Positions 12,781 through 25,517 of a stretch of 64,000 nucleotides of DNA are shown piece by piece. The notes under the pieces were generated by a model. It was given only the letters and a program-made list of their open reading frames with translations, was not told the DNA's origin and ran no database searches. This stretch comes from Casuarius casuarius (Eukaryota; Chordata; Aves; Casuariiformes; Casuariidae). The DNA is taken from positions 457,905-521,904 of the forward strand of contig PTFA01000198.1 in NCBI GenBank assembly GCA_003342895.1, written 5' to 3'. Position numbers and translations under genes: made by a program. Every line of letters begins with the position of its first letter. Position 1 is the stretch's first letter.

Positions 12781-12843
12781 TGGCGTTACCGACGTACCTC
12801 TGCAGGGCTGCCCAGGTGTTGCATCTCGCCGCGCAGGCGTTCT
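12781..12843. other. Small CpG-dense patch
   Basis: About eight CpG in roughly 60 bases (GGCGTTACCGACGTA, then TCGCCGCGCAGGCG). The surrounding kilobases are AT-rich and CpG-poor. It is far too short for a CpG island, and no gene start is evident next to it. It might be a remnant of a CpG-rich transposon or a recently arrived fragment. Confidence 0.5.
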
Positions 12844-15800
12844 CTTTACTTTTGAAATTCTCTTACTGCGTAAATTGGTGCTTGCTGGACATGCTGAAGA
12901 AATGAAGCTATGCTGAAGTACATTAACGGAGATTCATTGTACAGCATTTTAGTTTTCTGTGTAGCACCAACCCTTTTAAAAGCCAGAAATAAAAAATAAT
13001 AATAAAACCCTCCAAACAATAGCAGCTAATTATCTCCTAATTTAAGACTAAACACACAAGCATACTATGCATAAGCAGGATTTGAATCCTTTGGTTTAAC
13101 TCTATAGGAAAAAATGGGTTATGAATGCACCAGTGTTGTTTAAGCTGGAGTCATCTTTCCTGTGAAATAAACCTCTCCTTACACAGGCTGGTGCACTGGC
13201 TATTTTAGGCCTCTGTGAGATTAAAGTAGCATTTTAGTAAGGTCTACCTGACAGTACAGAGCTGGTAAAGCAGACAGGATGCCAAACTGCAGGACTGCCA
13301 TAGTAACGTTATATGTTTTAGTGAGCTGGAAGTGGCTAGAAATTTAGTTTGATCACTTTTTTCCTTTTGTCAGAAGTAATAGCACTGCTGTGGTAAGTGG
13401 TTTCAGATTGCATTAAGAGCAAGATTAAGAGCTGATTTCAAGGAGAGACACTAAGGAAGTGAGGTTTTACAAACAAATTACCAAGAATGTCCTGAAAATG
13501 CAGTTACATTTCACATACTTTTATTAGACTAACTCAGTAAAATTAGCAGAGTAGCTTTCTGGCCACAAGACTCACTTCTTTGGGTCAATACCGTGGTAAA
13601 TGCAGGCGATCTCCTGATAGATGGAGGCAGGTGCTCCCCTGACATCCTCTGGGGCGGATACTGCTCTTCAGGCATATGCTTGCAATACTGTACGAGTCCA
13701 TGTCAGTTTTTCATTATAGTTGTTCTTTGGGGTGAGTGGGTCAGGAATTTCAATTCTTTGGTTTGGATCAAGTTCAGGTCAGTGAAAACTTGAAGTGACC
13801 TGACCCAGCCATGAACTAAAGATAGGTCCAGAAGTTTCCCTTGTGATGGAAACTGGACTCCTGATGATGTTTATCTACTGGTGACACAGTATGGGTTTCT
13901 AGATAACATATGACACTGTGGGGTGCTCGTGATCTGAAGCCCTTGTCTGGATAAAAAAGAAATGAACCTTTTCCTAAACTCGATAAAGTTGCTAGTGACA
14001 TTGTCATTTGCTTTTAGGTTCACTTTAATGGGTCTGGGAATCCATAATTTTAACAATGTGTTCCAAGGCTTTTATCTCTGCTTGATCTATTTTTAAATGC
14101 TTTTATTTTCACAGCTAATTCGCAGATTCTTAAAGTATAAACTTACCATCCAGGACCACAATACCATATGGCTTTATGGTTTCATTGATTAGTTTCACCT
14201 TATTACCTCTAATTAATTAGGAGAAAAAGGAAAGTTCCTATATGCCATAGGTCATATAATTGAGATCAAAACAGCAAGGGTAAGAGCTGCCGCTGCCTTG
14301 CAGGAGGAACTGAGCCAAGGACTCTGTGCTTTGTCATGTGGTCCAGCTTAGCGTGAACAAAACCAGCTTCCTCTCTCCTTGTTCTTTGTTGCTTGTTTCT
14401 GCCTACCCTGATCCATGGCTGAGGATCAAGATTACTTTCAAGAATCTCTTAAGTGTTTCACGGATGCTATGCTATCAAAGGGTGTGCGAGGAGCCATTAC
14501 AAATACAGGTAGCAGTATCAAACCAAAGCATTGTGTCAAAGCTATAAACATCAAGACATTTGATACCTGTCAAACTTCTCCTTGCTAGGGAGATCTGGAT
14601 ACCTGAAAGGCTGAGTAATTCTCCCTCCTCATGGTAACTTTGACTAACAGTACCAAAATCAGTAAAATAAAGCGAAAACAGCAAAATGCTTACCAATTTT
14701 TTTCCCTATTAATCCACAATCGCTATTTCTTAATTCCCTTTTAATAAAAGCTGGAGTGTGCCTGGCAGCACCTGTTTTGTTTGCTTGCCTTTTAAAGGAC
14801 AACTATTTGTTTGCAGCTCTGTCTGGTGTAGCCTATTAAACTGGTTTACTAACAAAAGTTGTCCTGTTGTCCAGGTGGCACTGAACTCCAGATCCATGCG
14901 ATCTGCAGAGTGCAGAGTATCACTGGCAAACTTTACTGAAAGTCTCCTTTGATCTCCCACTCGAAGGGACATTGGGCTTCACTCCCCAAACTTGAGTATC
15001 TTGAAGGAGATTAGCCACCTTCCTCTCCACACCACTTTTTACTGCTTTTGCCCCCCGACCCATCAGTGTATGCTCAGTTTTCACAGGAAGGCTGTTGGCA
15101 TGAACTCTGCTGATATGGGGGGATGCCGCTACTTCCTTTAATTCAAAGCAATGAAGAAGTAGAGCCTGCTATTATATAACTCATACTTCATCTTCATTTA
15201 GAGAGTGGCAAAAGCAGCCTTTGTCATTTCCACCCCCCACTCCATGGTGCCCAATGTAAAGAACTCCCCGAGTAAGAGCCTGTGGGGGAGTAAAATCAAG
15301 GTAAAACATGACACCAAGGCTTCCCTGTGTTTAAAGAAATGAAGGGAAGCACGAGGGCATGAAGGGGTATGTTTTATTTCTTAACAAGATTATTTTTTGC
15401 AAAGCTTGCGTTACCATGAAGCCCAAGATTGATAGGCCTTATCATGGTTAACCTAGTTTGTAACCTCTTTCCCTTTAAATTTGTCCAGATCAGGCATTAA
15501 TAATAAGACCTCTAGGATAAATAGGGATGGATGTTTTATTAAGATAAATAAGATGGATGTTTCAGGGCAGAGCACTGTACAAGAAGTTTCATTCCAGAAT
15601 GCAGCATAGTTCAGATCTGTTCCTTCAAATGGACACTGTCTTCTCTTATTGTTGGAGTGTTTTAGTAAGCATTAAATTAAGCATTCAAGGCACTTTAGGT
15701 GGTAAAAAGGAAAAGCCGATGGTTCTGATGGGACATGCATGAAACTGTACCCTCTTACATTATTTAATAGCCCTAAGACAACCTAGTAAAACTACCATGA

Positions 15801-16214
15801 GAAGAAATGAGAGAGGTATTCTTAGAAATGTCCCTTTCCCCCTTTGCCTAGTGGTAGTCCTGCTGATAGGTTCTTCTGCTGGTGCTTATAACTAATAAAC
15901 TAAACTCAGAATTATTGCATTTCTAACCTGATTTCAGGTCATTCATTTTGTGAAAAACCCCTCTGGGGAGTGTAAGTGAAAGTCTAGCTGTATAAAGACT
16001 TGATGGGTTTCTGTGAATTTCCTTTACCGTATTTCTCATTTCTGAGTGGATAAAAGCATGAAACATAGCTCTGTCCAGGGGCCAGTCTTTCCTGCTCTAT
16101 TACAAAGCCTGCATCAACTTACCATGCAAATACTATGTTTGTGTGTACTCTGAGCCCTCTCTATCTGCTTGACCAAATCAGTTAACAGGTTTTTTTAAGG
16201 CTCTGCAGGATCAT

Positions 16215-16850
16215 TTGATGATCTGCTGTGTCCTCTGATGTATTGCACACCAGTCAGTGTTATCCTCTTGAGACCCAAAGTATAAGTTTTGGTAGAAATA
16301 TACCTCTCAAAAAGCGATCCAGTCACAGTTGGAAAACATCAAATGATGGAGGACCTATTGCTTCTCTTGTTAGTTTCTTCTACAGATTAGTCTTTCAAAC
16401 TGTTAAAAACTCATCTCTCTTACGTTGAATTTGTCTGGATTCAATTTGCAGCCATTTGCCCCCTGTTACTCCTTTCTACCAGATTAAAGAACTATTAAGG
16501 CCAGGATTTTCTCCCCATAAAGTTACTTATCCACTGTAGTAAGTCACCTTTCATCCTCTTGGATAAACTAAATAAGTGGAACTCTTCATGTCTTTCTTTT
16601 ACTGCGTGTTTTTTTTTCTTTTTTTTTTTTTTTTTGCCAGTGCCTCATCGTATTTGTGGTTTTTTGGCACAATAAAATTTTTCAGTATCATTTTTCCTCC
16701 TGTGGATAACAGAACTGTCCACAGTATTATAGTCTGTATTTCACCACTGCTATTCACAGAGATAAAATTACCTCTCTGATCTTTGTTCAATTAATGTTCA
16801 CAATAGTCCTCATTGCCACAGCAAATTTGTCTCTTTACAGATGTTGAACA
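16215..16850 (-). mobile_element. Ancient CR1-family (L3-like) LINE fragment, antisense
   Basis: The plus strand is collinear with the antisense of old CR1 elements for over 600 bases. Recognisable words in order are: a CAAATGATGGAGGA block (consensus AAGTGATGGAGAA); GAATTTGTCTGG; CAGCCATTTGCCCCCTGTTA; CAGATTAAAGAACTATTA; TTTTCTCCCCATAAAGTTAC; ACTGTAGTAAGTCACC; GATAAACTAAATAAG; GCCAGTGCCTCATCGTA; CAGAACTGTCCACAGTATTA; TTTCACCACTGCTATTCACA; and GAGATAAAATTACCTC. The element's own coding sense is therefore on the minus strand. The copy lacks the 5' bulk and the terminal 3' repeats, which is usual for 5'-truncated old LINEs. No intact reverse-transcriptase frame remains. A T-rich expansion (16609-16635) has grown inside it. 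The family call comes from memory of the consensus. Confidence 0.85.
16609..16635 (+). repeat. T-rich run inside the ancient CR1
   Basis: 26 T interrupted by a single C. The flanking sequence on both sides follows the CR1 consensus in order, so the run is a local expansion within the element, not a separate insertion tail. Confidence 0.85.
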
Positions 16851-17222
16851 TATATCTGTGGTAAACAATTTATTAGGCAAAGAACAGAAAGCATTTATTT
16901 CTTTGGAATTATGATTATTTTAATTTATTATTGCTGTTACTGCATAAAGCATCTTGATATGTTTTTCACTTTTCGAAAATATACCGATCTTCCGAGATGA
17001 CATAATCAAATGCGTACATCATATGCCCAAACCAGGGAAGTGAGGATGTCCCAGATATATAGAATTATCAGAATTATGCATCCAGGAATTTCCTGGTTAA
17101 GTTAATGTGTTTAAAGCTGGAGGCTGGAGCTCTTGGAAATGATACGGCCTTTCTGTGTTCCAGAGCAAGAAGTGTTAACCTCATTCTCAAATTCTCCAGA
17201 ACTTTTTTCAGACATCACACTG

Positions 17223-17304
17223 TGGGCCCAACTTTCAGCTGGGGTAAATTGGTGTAGCTCTGAGGTCATTAACTCTGCCAGCTTACACAACCTGAAGACC
17301 TGAG
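17223..17304. repeat. Palindromic sauropsid-type repeat, imperfect copy
   Basis: The left half reads GGGCCCAACTTTCAGCTGG, GGTAAATTGG, TGTAGCTCTG. The right half carries the inverted partner, ACTCTGCCAGCTTACAC and CCTGAAGACCTGAGG. This is the layout of a well-spread palindromic repeat of turtles, crocodilians and birds (GGGCCAGATCCTCAGCTGG, TGTAAAT..GGCATAGCTCC, a GAAGTCAATGG centre, then the mirror image). I know the pattern but cannot give a database name. Identity is moderate. Confidence 0.5.
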
Positions 17305-20300
17305 GCATGTGTCAGATGTACAGGAAATTCATATTTCTTGGTTGTTTAAAAATAATTAGCTTGATACTATTTTTAAAAATGAGGGAAACTTAATATTTAC
17401 TGATTCCAGTTTCAGAAGCAAACTGAAATTATATTAATAAAATATGTGCAGCAAGTTTTGAACAGATCCACTAAGTGAGTTGTTGCTCAGTGTAACTCTA
17501 AAGTACTGTGGCCTTTAGGTCTGCCATACAGTGATGCACTGGGAACATGCTGATGTTTAACTGATGGGGCCACCTGGCCAGCTTGACCAGATTGATGGAT
17601 GCTCCAGTCTGTAAAAACGGGGTCATGTATGTATTTTTGTAGGGTGGCTTAGCCCATCTAGACAATATTCCTCCATTAAAAGAAAAGAGGAGCTTGTGTG
17701 GCCTTCCAGAGAATGTCCTTCATTATAATTTCATGTACTGTTTCCTGCAAAGCAACAATATCTAGGGAAGTAATACTCTCTATATCCCCACTATATCCAT
17801 TATCCAGTATTGTTTCCATGTGCGCTGAGTTTATTGTATGACATAGCTGCTGGGGTGCTTTCCATACATATGGCCGGTTAGAAAATTTATTGTAATAGGA
17901 AATTACAAAGAGAATTTTTGGTGTTAGTTTTATTTTGTTGAAGTCATAGTCTAACAGGGAAGTGATTTATTTATTTTTTTGGTGTGTTCTATATGTATTT
18001 TTTTAGTAGTGTTGGAAGCCCTGAGTGCCTTTGGGCTTAGGCCACTAAAAATGTGTTTCCTTCAGCTATTTGCCCTGACCTAAAACCTCTGCATACAGAG
18101 TGACTGGATTTTGCAGATGGCTTTTCTCCTGAAAAGTGCTTAGGCTGCCCTGGACCCACACAACTTCGGGGCCTCACATTTGAGCTTTGTAAGAGGTAAG
18201 ATTGAAAGTTACTGTCTTCTTGGTTATTCTCCATGATCAATAAATAACTGAGACTTCATAAACCACTGGGGTGTGCTCTGAGCTGGATGAGATTTAAATA
18301 AAATGACACTGTATTTGTGTAGCTTGTTTCACATAGTTTCATTAGCATCCTGAATGTTTAAACTGAATATTTCTACAGTAAATTCATCATCTTAAGCTAA
18401 TCCAACAAAACAGAAAAAGTCAGTCAAGTTTGACACCCCTTCCCAGGGGGCCTGCAACAGAAGTCTCGGGGCAATAGACAATATTACATCATAGCTTATT
18501 GTGCTGAAAATGAGCTTCTCTCTGGAGCTACAGTCTTAATTACAAAGTTGGACACTGGAGTAGACATTTCAAGCTTTTTTTTTTTTTTGACATTATCTTT
18601 TCTTTTCAATTTCCTGCTCAATTCTCATGGGGATTTTTGTGGTACATGTTAATAGATTAGGGTTTGAGTTAAAGCTTTCTGGAGTCGATGAAAAAACTCC
18701 CCTCAGCTTGGATACGTTCTGGGTAAGGCCTTGATGTCCACAAAAGCAGAGCAGAAGAAAAAAAGAATATTCTATTATAAAGTAAAAATAAAGAATATTA
18801 TTCCTTTGTTGGCGCTACAGCAGTTCTGGTAGCATAGCTCTATGCAGATATCTGGCCAATCAGTTGGAAGACTCAGTTAAAGTCAGCATAATTTGAAATC
18901 TAAAACTTTCAAACCTCAGAAGACTATCTGGATGTTCTTTCTAATTTTTGTGGTACTGACCTTCCATATTCTGTAAATAGCTCTGACAGTCTCTATAGCC
19001 TGAAGTAGTGTACCTGCCTTGTTCAATCCAATGGGCATTACTTTGGAGATTCCTGGAGTTCAAAGCATAAATTATAAACCCATACCTGAGGATGTAGAAA
19101 GATTGTATTCTTTCAAGAATGGACACAGTAAGGGAAAATGTGAAAATACACATCCCACAAGAATGCATAAATTCATTTTTTTTTGAATACTGCATGTTGC
19201 AGAGATGTAAAGAACCTTCAAAACTGTGGGCCCATCTTCTACATAAGAAGTGGGGGAAAGAAGTCTTCTCTTCAAAAGAGGCCCAGTCTTGGTGATCTGC
19301 AGGTGGTGAGGAGAATTAATTCAAATTTGAGCTGGATTGCCTTTTCACCAATAAAACTCAATTTTGTTGTTCTGTATTGTAAATTTGGCAACTCATACTG
19401 CTTGTAATAATTCATGTCATTTATACACATTTCATGTGGGCAGGTGTTTTTTTTTTTTCCCCAACTAGTCTGTGAACAAAAGCTTTTTAGAGTTTAGTAA
19501 GATGACTTGGGATGAGCTATGAATTTTCTCCAAAGAGAAAATGATAAATAATTTTTAAGAATCTAAACTACTTGTGATATGTATGAAGCTGATAGTTATT
19601 TGAGTAGTTAGTGAAAATAGATCAGCTATTAAAATATATGGAACCTGTTTGTCCTATTATTTATACTGTGGTTGACCAGCTGAGTCATAGCTCTGCTTCC
19701 CTATTGAACCATTAAAAATACGAATGAAAAGAGGTACCTGGTAAATGGTATAAAGTGGCATATGAAAACTTAATGTATTTTTAAAAACACTTTTCCACTT
19801 CTAGGCATGCAAATAGTTGTATTTTTAAACCGTGCGTTCCTTTGAGTATTTGTGAAGAGGGAATCCATTAAAAAAAATTCTTGGATTTTGAAAAATGAGT
19901 AGGAGGGGAGGCAGGAAAGAGTCCTTGAACCTGATCAAGCTAAACAGCTGTTTGAATATAAAAACTTCATGTACTGCGGTGGGATATTTTTGTCTGTCCG
20001 CCTGTTTGTTTTGTGGGGGAACTGGAAGTAATGCTGTAATCCAGCAGCCTTAGTCCCAACTATGGTGCTATTGTTTCAGTTTTATTTAACGTCTTTCTGT
20101 TTCTCCACTACATATTTTAATTGAGAGAGCTTAACTAGGTATTAGTTACTGTAACATGCTGGATGCTCCCAGATTAGACAAACAGACCTCTGACCTTACG
20201 GAAAACAAAGGTAATACATAAGTTAAGGCCTTGAGCATTCAGTTTCTGGAGAGGTGCTTTCCAAGTGCTGACTACAAGTCAGGGTCACTGAGGAGGGCTT

Positions 20301-21494
20301 CAAAGACTGCTGGGTAGAGTTATCTAAGCCATGCAATCTCTGTCCATCAGGCTGCAAACCCATTCCTGTAAAGAGAAGCATATTAAGGAAGCACTCTGCT
20401 TGCAGTGCGGTTCTGCTTTCTGTGGCTTTTGTTGCTGGAAGACTGATGCCCGTTGCCTTTTTACTGTAGAACCTTGTTCTCCGTAGCCCTGACCAAAGCC
20501 AAAGTGTCAGTGAAATGGATGAACAACGAATGTCATGTATTTGATTACCATTGCACAACTTGACTTCTTCATTGCTGAATATGAAATAATAATAATGCAC
20601 ATACATGTTTCCAGAATGTGAAATGCCATGTGTTTGAATTGTATGAAAAATATTAATGTGTTTTGAAAGTGTTTCAGAAATACTGTTTTATAGGCAACAG
20701 TTTTTGTGGTATTTATGGAGAAAGTGGCTGTGTAGAAACACTATTGGAACTCCTGAAATTCCATGAGAATTGGCTTGATCCTAATATCTCTACTAAAAAG
20801 TTTCAGCAGGAGCAACAGAAACCCAGCTCTGTTAGAGTCAATTCAGCAACACATTGTGGTACAGAGTACTACTGATAGAGACCAACTTTATGGAAGGTTA
20901 CTGAGCCTGAGATCAATAGAGCAGTTCTAGGACAAGTTGATGATTTTATTCTGTTACTCAGCCAGAAACATTAGATAGTGACAACTTTCAGTTCAAAGAC
21001 AGAAGATTTCATAAACCTTTAGCTATTTCCTCAACTATTTATTATTGTTATCCCCATCTGTTTATGTATAACTGATGCTAGCATAAAATGCTATAGACTT
21101 AAGGTTGGTCTTCTGTTCTTGGCCATGTTCATTTCTACTTTGCTAGATAAGGAAAAATTGGTCAGAGAAAACCCGGAGACTTTGTTTGCATGTAAGGAAC
21201 AGCAGTTGTAGTACAAAGGGTGTAAGACAGTACTATACACATATAGCTGTGCTATATGCTCACTGTACTTGAGCATAGATTCTGATTTCTCTAGAAAAAT
21301 GCTGTTTGCCTGTACATACTAGCAAAAATATTTGCTATAACCCACTTCCCTGTTTGAATTATATATAAAATCAAATTTTGTGAATTAGTAACTACAAAGT
21401 ATTTTGCATATTGGAAACACTTAAGTTATTACTTGCCTTTAAGACATAAGTGCCAGTAAGAAAGTCTTCTGGTTCTCTAAGTGGAGAGAGGCTG

Positions 21495-21590
21495 CAGAGC
21501 CTTGTGGTTAAGGCTAGAAGTAAGACTAGAACTCAGACCTATTGGTCTCAGGACTCAGCTGAATCCTGAGTGTGCCATACAGTCATCTTA
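21495..21590 (+). repeat. Possible tRNA-derived SINE head (MIR-like)
   Basis: GCCTTGTGGTTAAGGC is followed by AGACTAGAACTCAGACC and a TCTCAGGACTCAGCTG block. This recalls the 5' tRNA-related head of MIR (GTGGTTAAGAGC, ACTGGGAGTCAGGAGACCTGG). The 3' part is not recognisable. Low confidence. Confidence 0.2.
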
Positions 21591-24500
21591 ATTTTCAGTC
21601 CTTTTGACTCTTAAGATCATAAACTTTCTGGAGAAGAGGCTGTTTCTACTGTGCCCAATACAGTGAGGCCTGTTGTAATTTCTAGATGCTAGTAGCATCT
21701 AGGAGAAAGAATAGTCTTAGAGCCCATACATGAAAGGAAGCTGTTGGAATTAAGCAAAGCAGTGACTGGGACCAAGACAGCTGATGTCAGGTAACTGCCA
21801 GGACTGTGAATTTTTAGCTTTTTTTCTCAAGGTGTCCTGTTCAGTATGAACTGAAGGCTTCAGAAAACATGCCAGTGAGAAGCTCAGCGATCTTCGAGCA
21901 TGGAGGGTATTCACACATTGAGTTTATGATGGATACTTGATATCATCTGGAATTCTTGTCAAAACATTTTTGCTGGTTATTTTAGAACTAGGCTGACCAT
22001 TTCACTGCTATATGGGTGAAGTTTAACACATACCTGTTGTTCATATGTTGTGCTCTTTTTTCCTTTTTTTCCATTTAGAAAGTTTGACACTTTTCTCCAG
22101 ACTATACCACAGATGTGAATTTGCCTTTCTGACACATACAGATATTGAAATGGCTGACAGCAGTGCAAGAAAGCCATAGAGAGATCATGTGGTATAGGAA
22201 GTGGCTTTTCATCTCGGAAGCAAGGGGATGCATTTAGTTAACTAAATTCCTCCAGGGCCAACTCAAAGTCTAAGCTGCCTGCCCATCAACATGAACTAGT
22301 GGTGTGAAGGTTGTAAAATACTCCCATTACACGCAGATCAAACATACCCTTGTTCAGAGCAATCTGGACTTCTCTGGCTCTTTTTCATTTCCCTCTAGAT
22401 ACAGATTTAGCATATTTGGTGTAACTTTTTTTTTTAAGGGCATTACTAGATCAGCACATGTATTTTTGCTTACTACAAAGAAAAAACATTTTTCCTCTAA
22501 AGAAAAATGCTTCTTGTTTTGCATTTATGCAGGCTTACCAAGATATATATGTGTCTGTGGGTATATATTGTAGATGTATCTGGAAAATACATGCAAAGTA
22601 TTTACTGCTCATATACAAATGCTTCATATACCTCACAGTAAAACAACGGCGCTCTTTGGTTTGCTGTGCTGCATGATGTAAAAGTATCAGTTCATAATAA
22701 TGCAGATTAAAAAAAATCACCTTATGAACTAGCGAACATTAGGGTATATATGGAGTTAGAAACGACAGAGCAAAAGTGAAGGATTTGAAGCTTGGTTGTA
22801 TTACACCCGTATAGTGCATGGCAATCTTTTTGCAGTGCAACATGCACCTATTAATAATGTATGAACTATATGTAATTTACATTCTGGGACTTCCACCTGG
22901 AATTGCTGGAGTTACTGACTAATCTCTCCTTGCAGCCATAGGGGTTTGCAGTGCTTGGACAGAGCAAGTATGAGGCTCCAGTGGTTACAGGATTTGCTGT
23001 GTATTGCTCTTCTCTCCCACTTAGCGGGGAATGCCTTTTTTCCTGGGTCTTGTACTGGTACTGTTATCAATCTGAAGTACAAAGGTGTCTCAAGATTAAC
23101 AGAAATTTAATTTATTTGCAGCAAGTTAAAAAGTCAATTTCTTTTTTTTATATAGACAATAAATGGTGTTTACTGAATATGCTGTTGACATATTGATTTT
23201 GGGGAGTGAGAAGGCCTGACGTTAAATACTTGGGTTGGATTTCTGTACGAAAGAATTGCCTTCATTTTAATGCATGCTTGCAATGCAGAAGGCTGACAAA
23301 CGTTCCCTTTAAAATGACAATGTTTTCCATCTGCTGAGAACACTTTTTCCCAAGATTATTTTAATAAAGGAGCTTTGTGCTTTTTGGTGAGCTTTACACG
23401 TAGTCTGTGCACAGACCCCTTGTCTCTACAAGAAACTCTATATGAGGCTGCAGTCTAGGGTGCAATAATATTTCTGAGATTGTAAACTGTAGCTACTAAT
23501 AACAAATGTAAGGTTACTACTAGGTCATGAAAGCCTTCAGAAACCTCATAGCTGAGCCATGTAAGCTAATAGAATAAAGCCTCTAACCTACTGAACAGCA
23601 TTAGGCAGGTACCATACTACGTAACCTTGTCTAAACAATGGTGAAGTACGCTTAGGAGAAATGCTGTCAGAAATACACGAGGCACGAGACACTTACATGA
23701 TCTCATAAATGCTCTGAAAAGCCCTAAGTGCTACATTTCATTTACATTCTAATTAATTTCATTGTCCTATAATAAAAAACTTTTTTTTTCTGTTTAAGAC
23801 TTCTATTAAGGGGAGGGGGAAAGGAACTTTTATTATAAAGGAGAAGAGTTGATTCACTTTGGTGTTTTTCTCTTGCAGTGAAATGATAATTCCACTGTTG
23901 AAGTAGAATCGTTTAAAAATCCTGCACTGCGACAAAAAAAATTGCTGTCAGTATAAAAAAGTGTTAAATTAATGGGAATAGCCCAAATTCATTTGGTTAA
24001 ATTTGATATCTGCAATGAGTTGGGGGGTAGACTGACTTAGATCTAGCAAGGATTCATACATGACGTCTAATAGAATGAGTATTACTAGAGCTCTAGAAAA
24101 ATAAATGCAGCCTTTCTTAACTGAAATGTAAGGGAAAAGAAAACTTGGCTTTTAGTTGACACCATCAGTTCAGATAATGAAAAAAGAAATAAAATGACTC
24201 TTTTAGAAGAGAAGTTGAAAGGTATTCATGTGGAAGTACCAAAGCGAGGCTGAACAGGGAGCTGTGCGGTCTGTGATGCGGGGTTATTTCCTGCTGTTCC
24301 ATCACTTCTGGTACTCTCGAGTGATTCCTGCTGGTAGAGGCCTTCCAGCAGACACAGACCTGCACTGTTTGTGCATATGTTGCCACAACTAGTCAGCGTA
24401 ATCCTTTGGATGGAAAGAGATATTCTGAAAATGTCCTTTATTTTGCATTTTCCAGACAATTGAGATCAGAGTTGCAGAATCAGCTACGTGATAGAAAACT

Positions 24501-25315
24501 GATTCCAAACAAGGGAGTGTTGTTACAATGGAAAGCTGCAGGCATGTGTGTCTATAGCTTCTTCCATCCTTGAAAAGCGTATTTCCAAAGTCAGACCTAA
24601 AGCTCTATGTGCTTCATACAGCAGCCTGCCAGCTTTCTGAGTGTCTTCTGTATTAAGCAGGGGTTGCCTAGCGTTAGTGGTACCGAGGAACGTGCTAATG
24701 GTGAAATATTACCCCTGCAACAGCCTCCTGCTCCATGAAGAGCTTCGCAGACTGAACTGCGGAGAGCAAGTGTCAGTCCCTTCTGGTTTCTCAGCATGTC
24801 TCTGGGTAGTGTTGCTGTGATGGGTGCCCTTATTACCGCCCTCCTAAAGCTCCTTGGAGCAGTTCCTGTTGCTTGTTGGTAACACTGCCTTGGTTATATC
24901 TCACTTTCCTTGCTGGGCCCTTAGGAAGGGTTGCCGCTTCTTCTGTCCAAGGAGAACACCCAGACTTCATTCTGAATTTCAAAAGAATGGAGGGTGGGAA
25001 ATGGATGAAAAACCTTACTAATCTGTTTGATCGGTATTATTGCTTTTATAGATTATCTATGCTTTTCTCACTTGCTTGTGATAGTAGTGTTGCTAGTGGC
25101 TAGGATGCTGGTCTTGATTAGAAAACATCTCTTTGTGTTAAATTTGTTAAATTTGTAAGTGATTAAAGTGAATGTCTTTGGGAAACGTGTATAGTCTTGT
25201 GTTTCACAAATTACAGATTACATATGGTGGCAACTGGCAATAAACTCAGAGCTTTAAGAAATCTAAACTACACAGAACTCATGATTAGTAAGAACTGCTC
25301 CCATGGGATACCATT

Positions 25316-25353
25316 ACAGTGCTTCCTCCAAAATACAATGCTTCCTCCAAGAT
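25316..25353 (+). repeat. 19-bp tandem duplication
   Basis: Two adjacent copies of a 19-base unit (ACARTGCTTCCTCCAARAT) at 25316-25334 and 25335-25353, differing at two positions. A simple local duplication. Confidence 0.9.
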
Positions 25354-25440
25354 GATAACAATCATGCATTTACTGTACTTTCATCCAGATAGTTCCCAAA
25401 GGGATTGAGACAGTCTTTCAGCTAGTTGTAAAGATGGTAA

Positions 25441-25517
25441 GCCTGATTCTCCTCTAACTATGTTAGTGTAAAACTGGGAATAACTGTACCTAAAGCAAAG
25501 GGACTACACAGGTAAAA
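25441..25517. repeat. Palindromic sauropsid-type repeat, second subtype
   Basis: GCCTGATTCTCCTCTAACTA, GTTAGTGTAAAACTGGGAA, TAACTGTACC and GGACTACACAGGTAAA occur in order. They match the layout of a common sauropsid palindromic repeat (GCCTGATTCTCCTCTCACT, ACTGGTGTAAATCAGGAGTA, ACTCCATTGAAGTC, GGAGTTACACCGGTGTAA). It is diverged and the far right arm is missing. No database name is given because I cannot verify one. Confidence 0.5.

Larger units (their letters stand above)
9130..16200. other. Non-coding DNA, no gene recognised
   Basis: No gene seen apart from the weak exon candidate at 12121-12325. 9387-9632 and 9732-9959 hold short plus-strand open frames in T/C-rich sequence; their hydrophobic, F/L/S-rich translations reflect base composition. 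A TAATTAATTA homeodomain-type word with near-palindromic flanks lies at about 14205-14222. 15530-15560 repeats an ATAAATA..GGATGTTT unit twice. No repeat family is recognised elsewhere in this stretch. Confidence 0.55.
16851..25315. other. Non-coding DNA, no gene recognised
   Basis: Apart from the repeats listed separately, nothing is identifiable. The 127-codon minus-strand open frame at 20223-20606 and the plus-strand one at 20663-20875 have no family features. A T14 run lies at 18575-18588. 24590-24930 is slightly richer in G+C, with scattered CpG, but shows no exon structure I can defend. 22540-22600 holds TATATA/TGTG-rich sequence. Confidence 0.55.

Noticed and set aside
16609..16635. 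T-rich run as the tail of an independent retrotransposon insertion
   Set aside because: CR1-like sequence continues collinearly on both sides, so it is an internal expansion.
20223..20606. 127-codon minus-strand open frame as a gene
   Set aside because: No family resemblance, no plausible start context and no splice sites supporting an exon.
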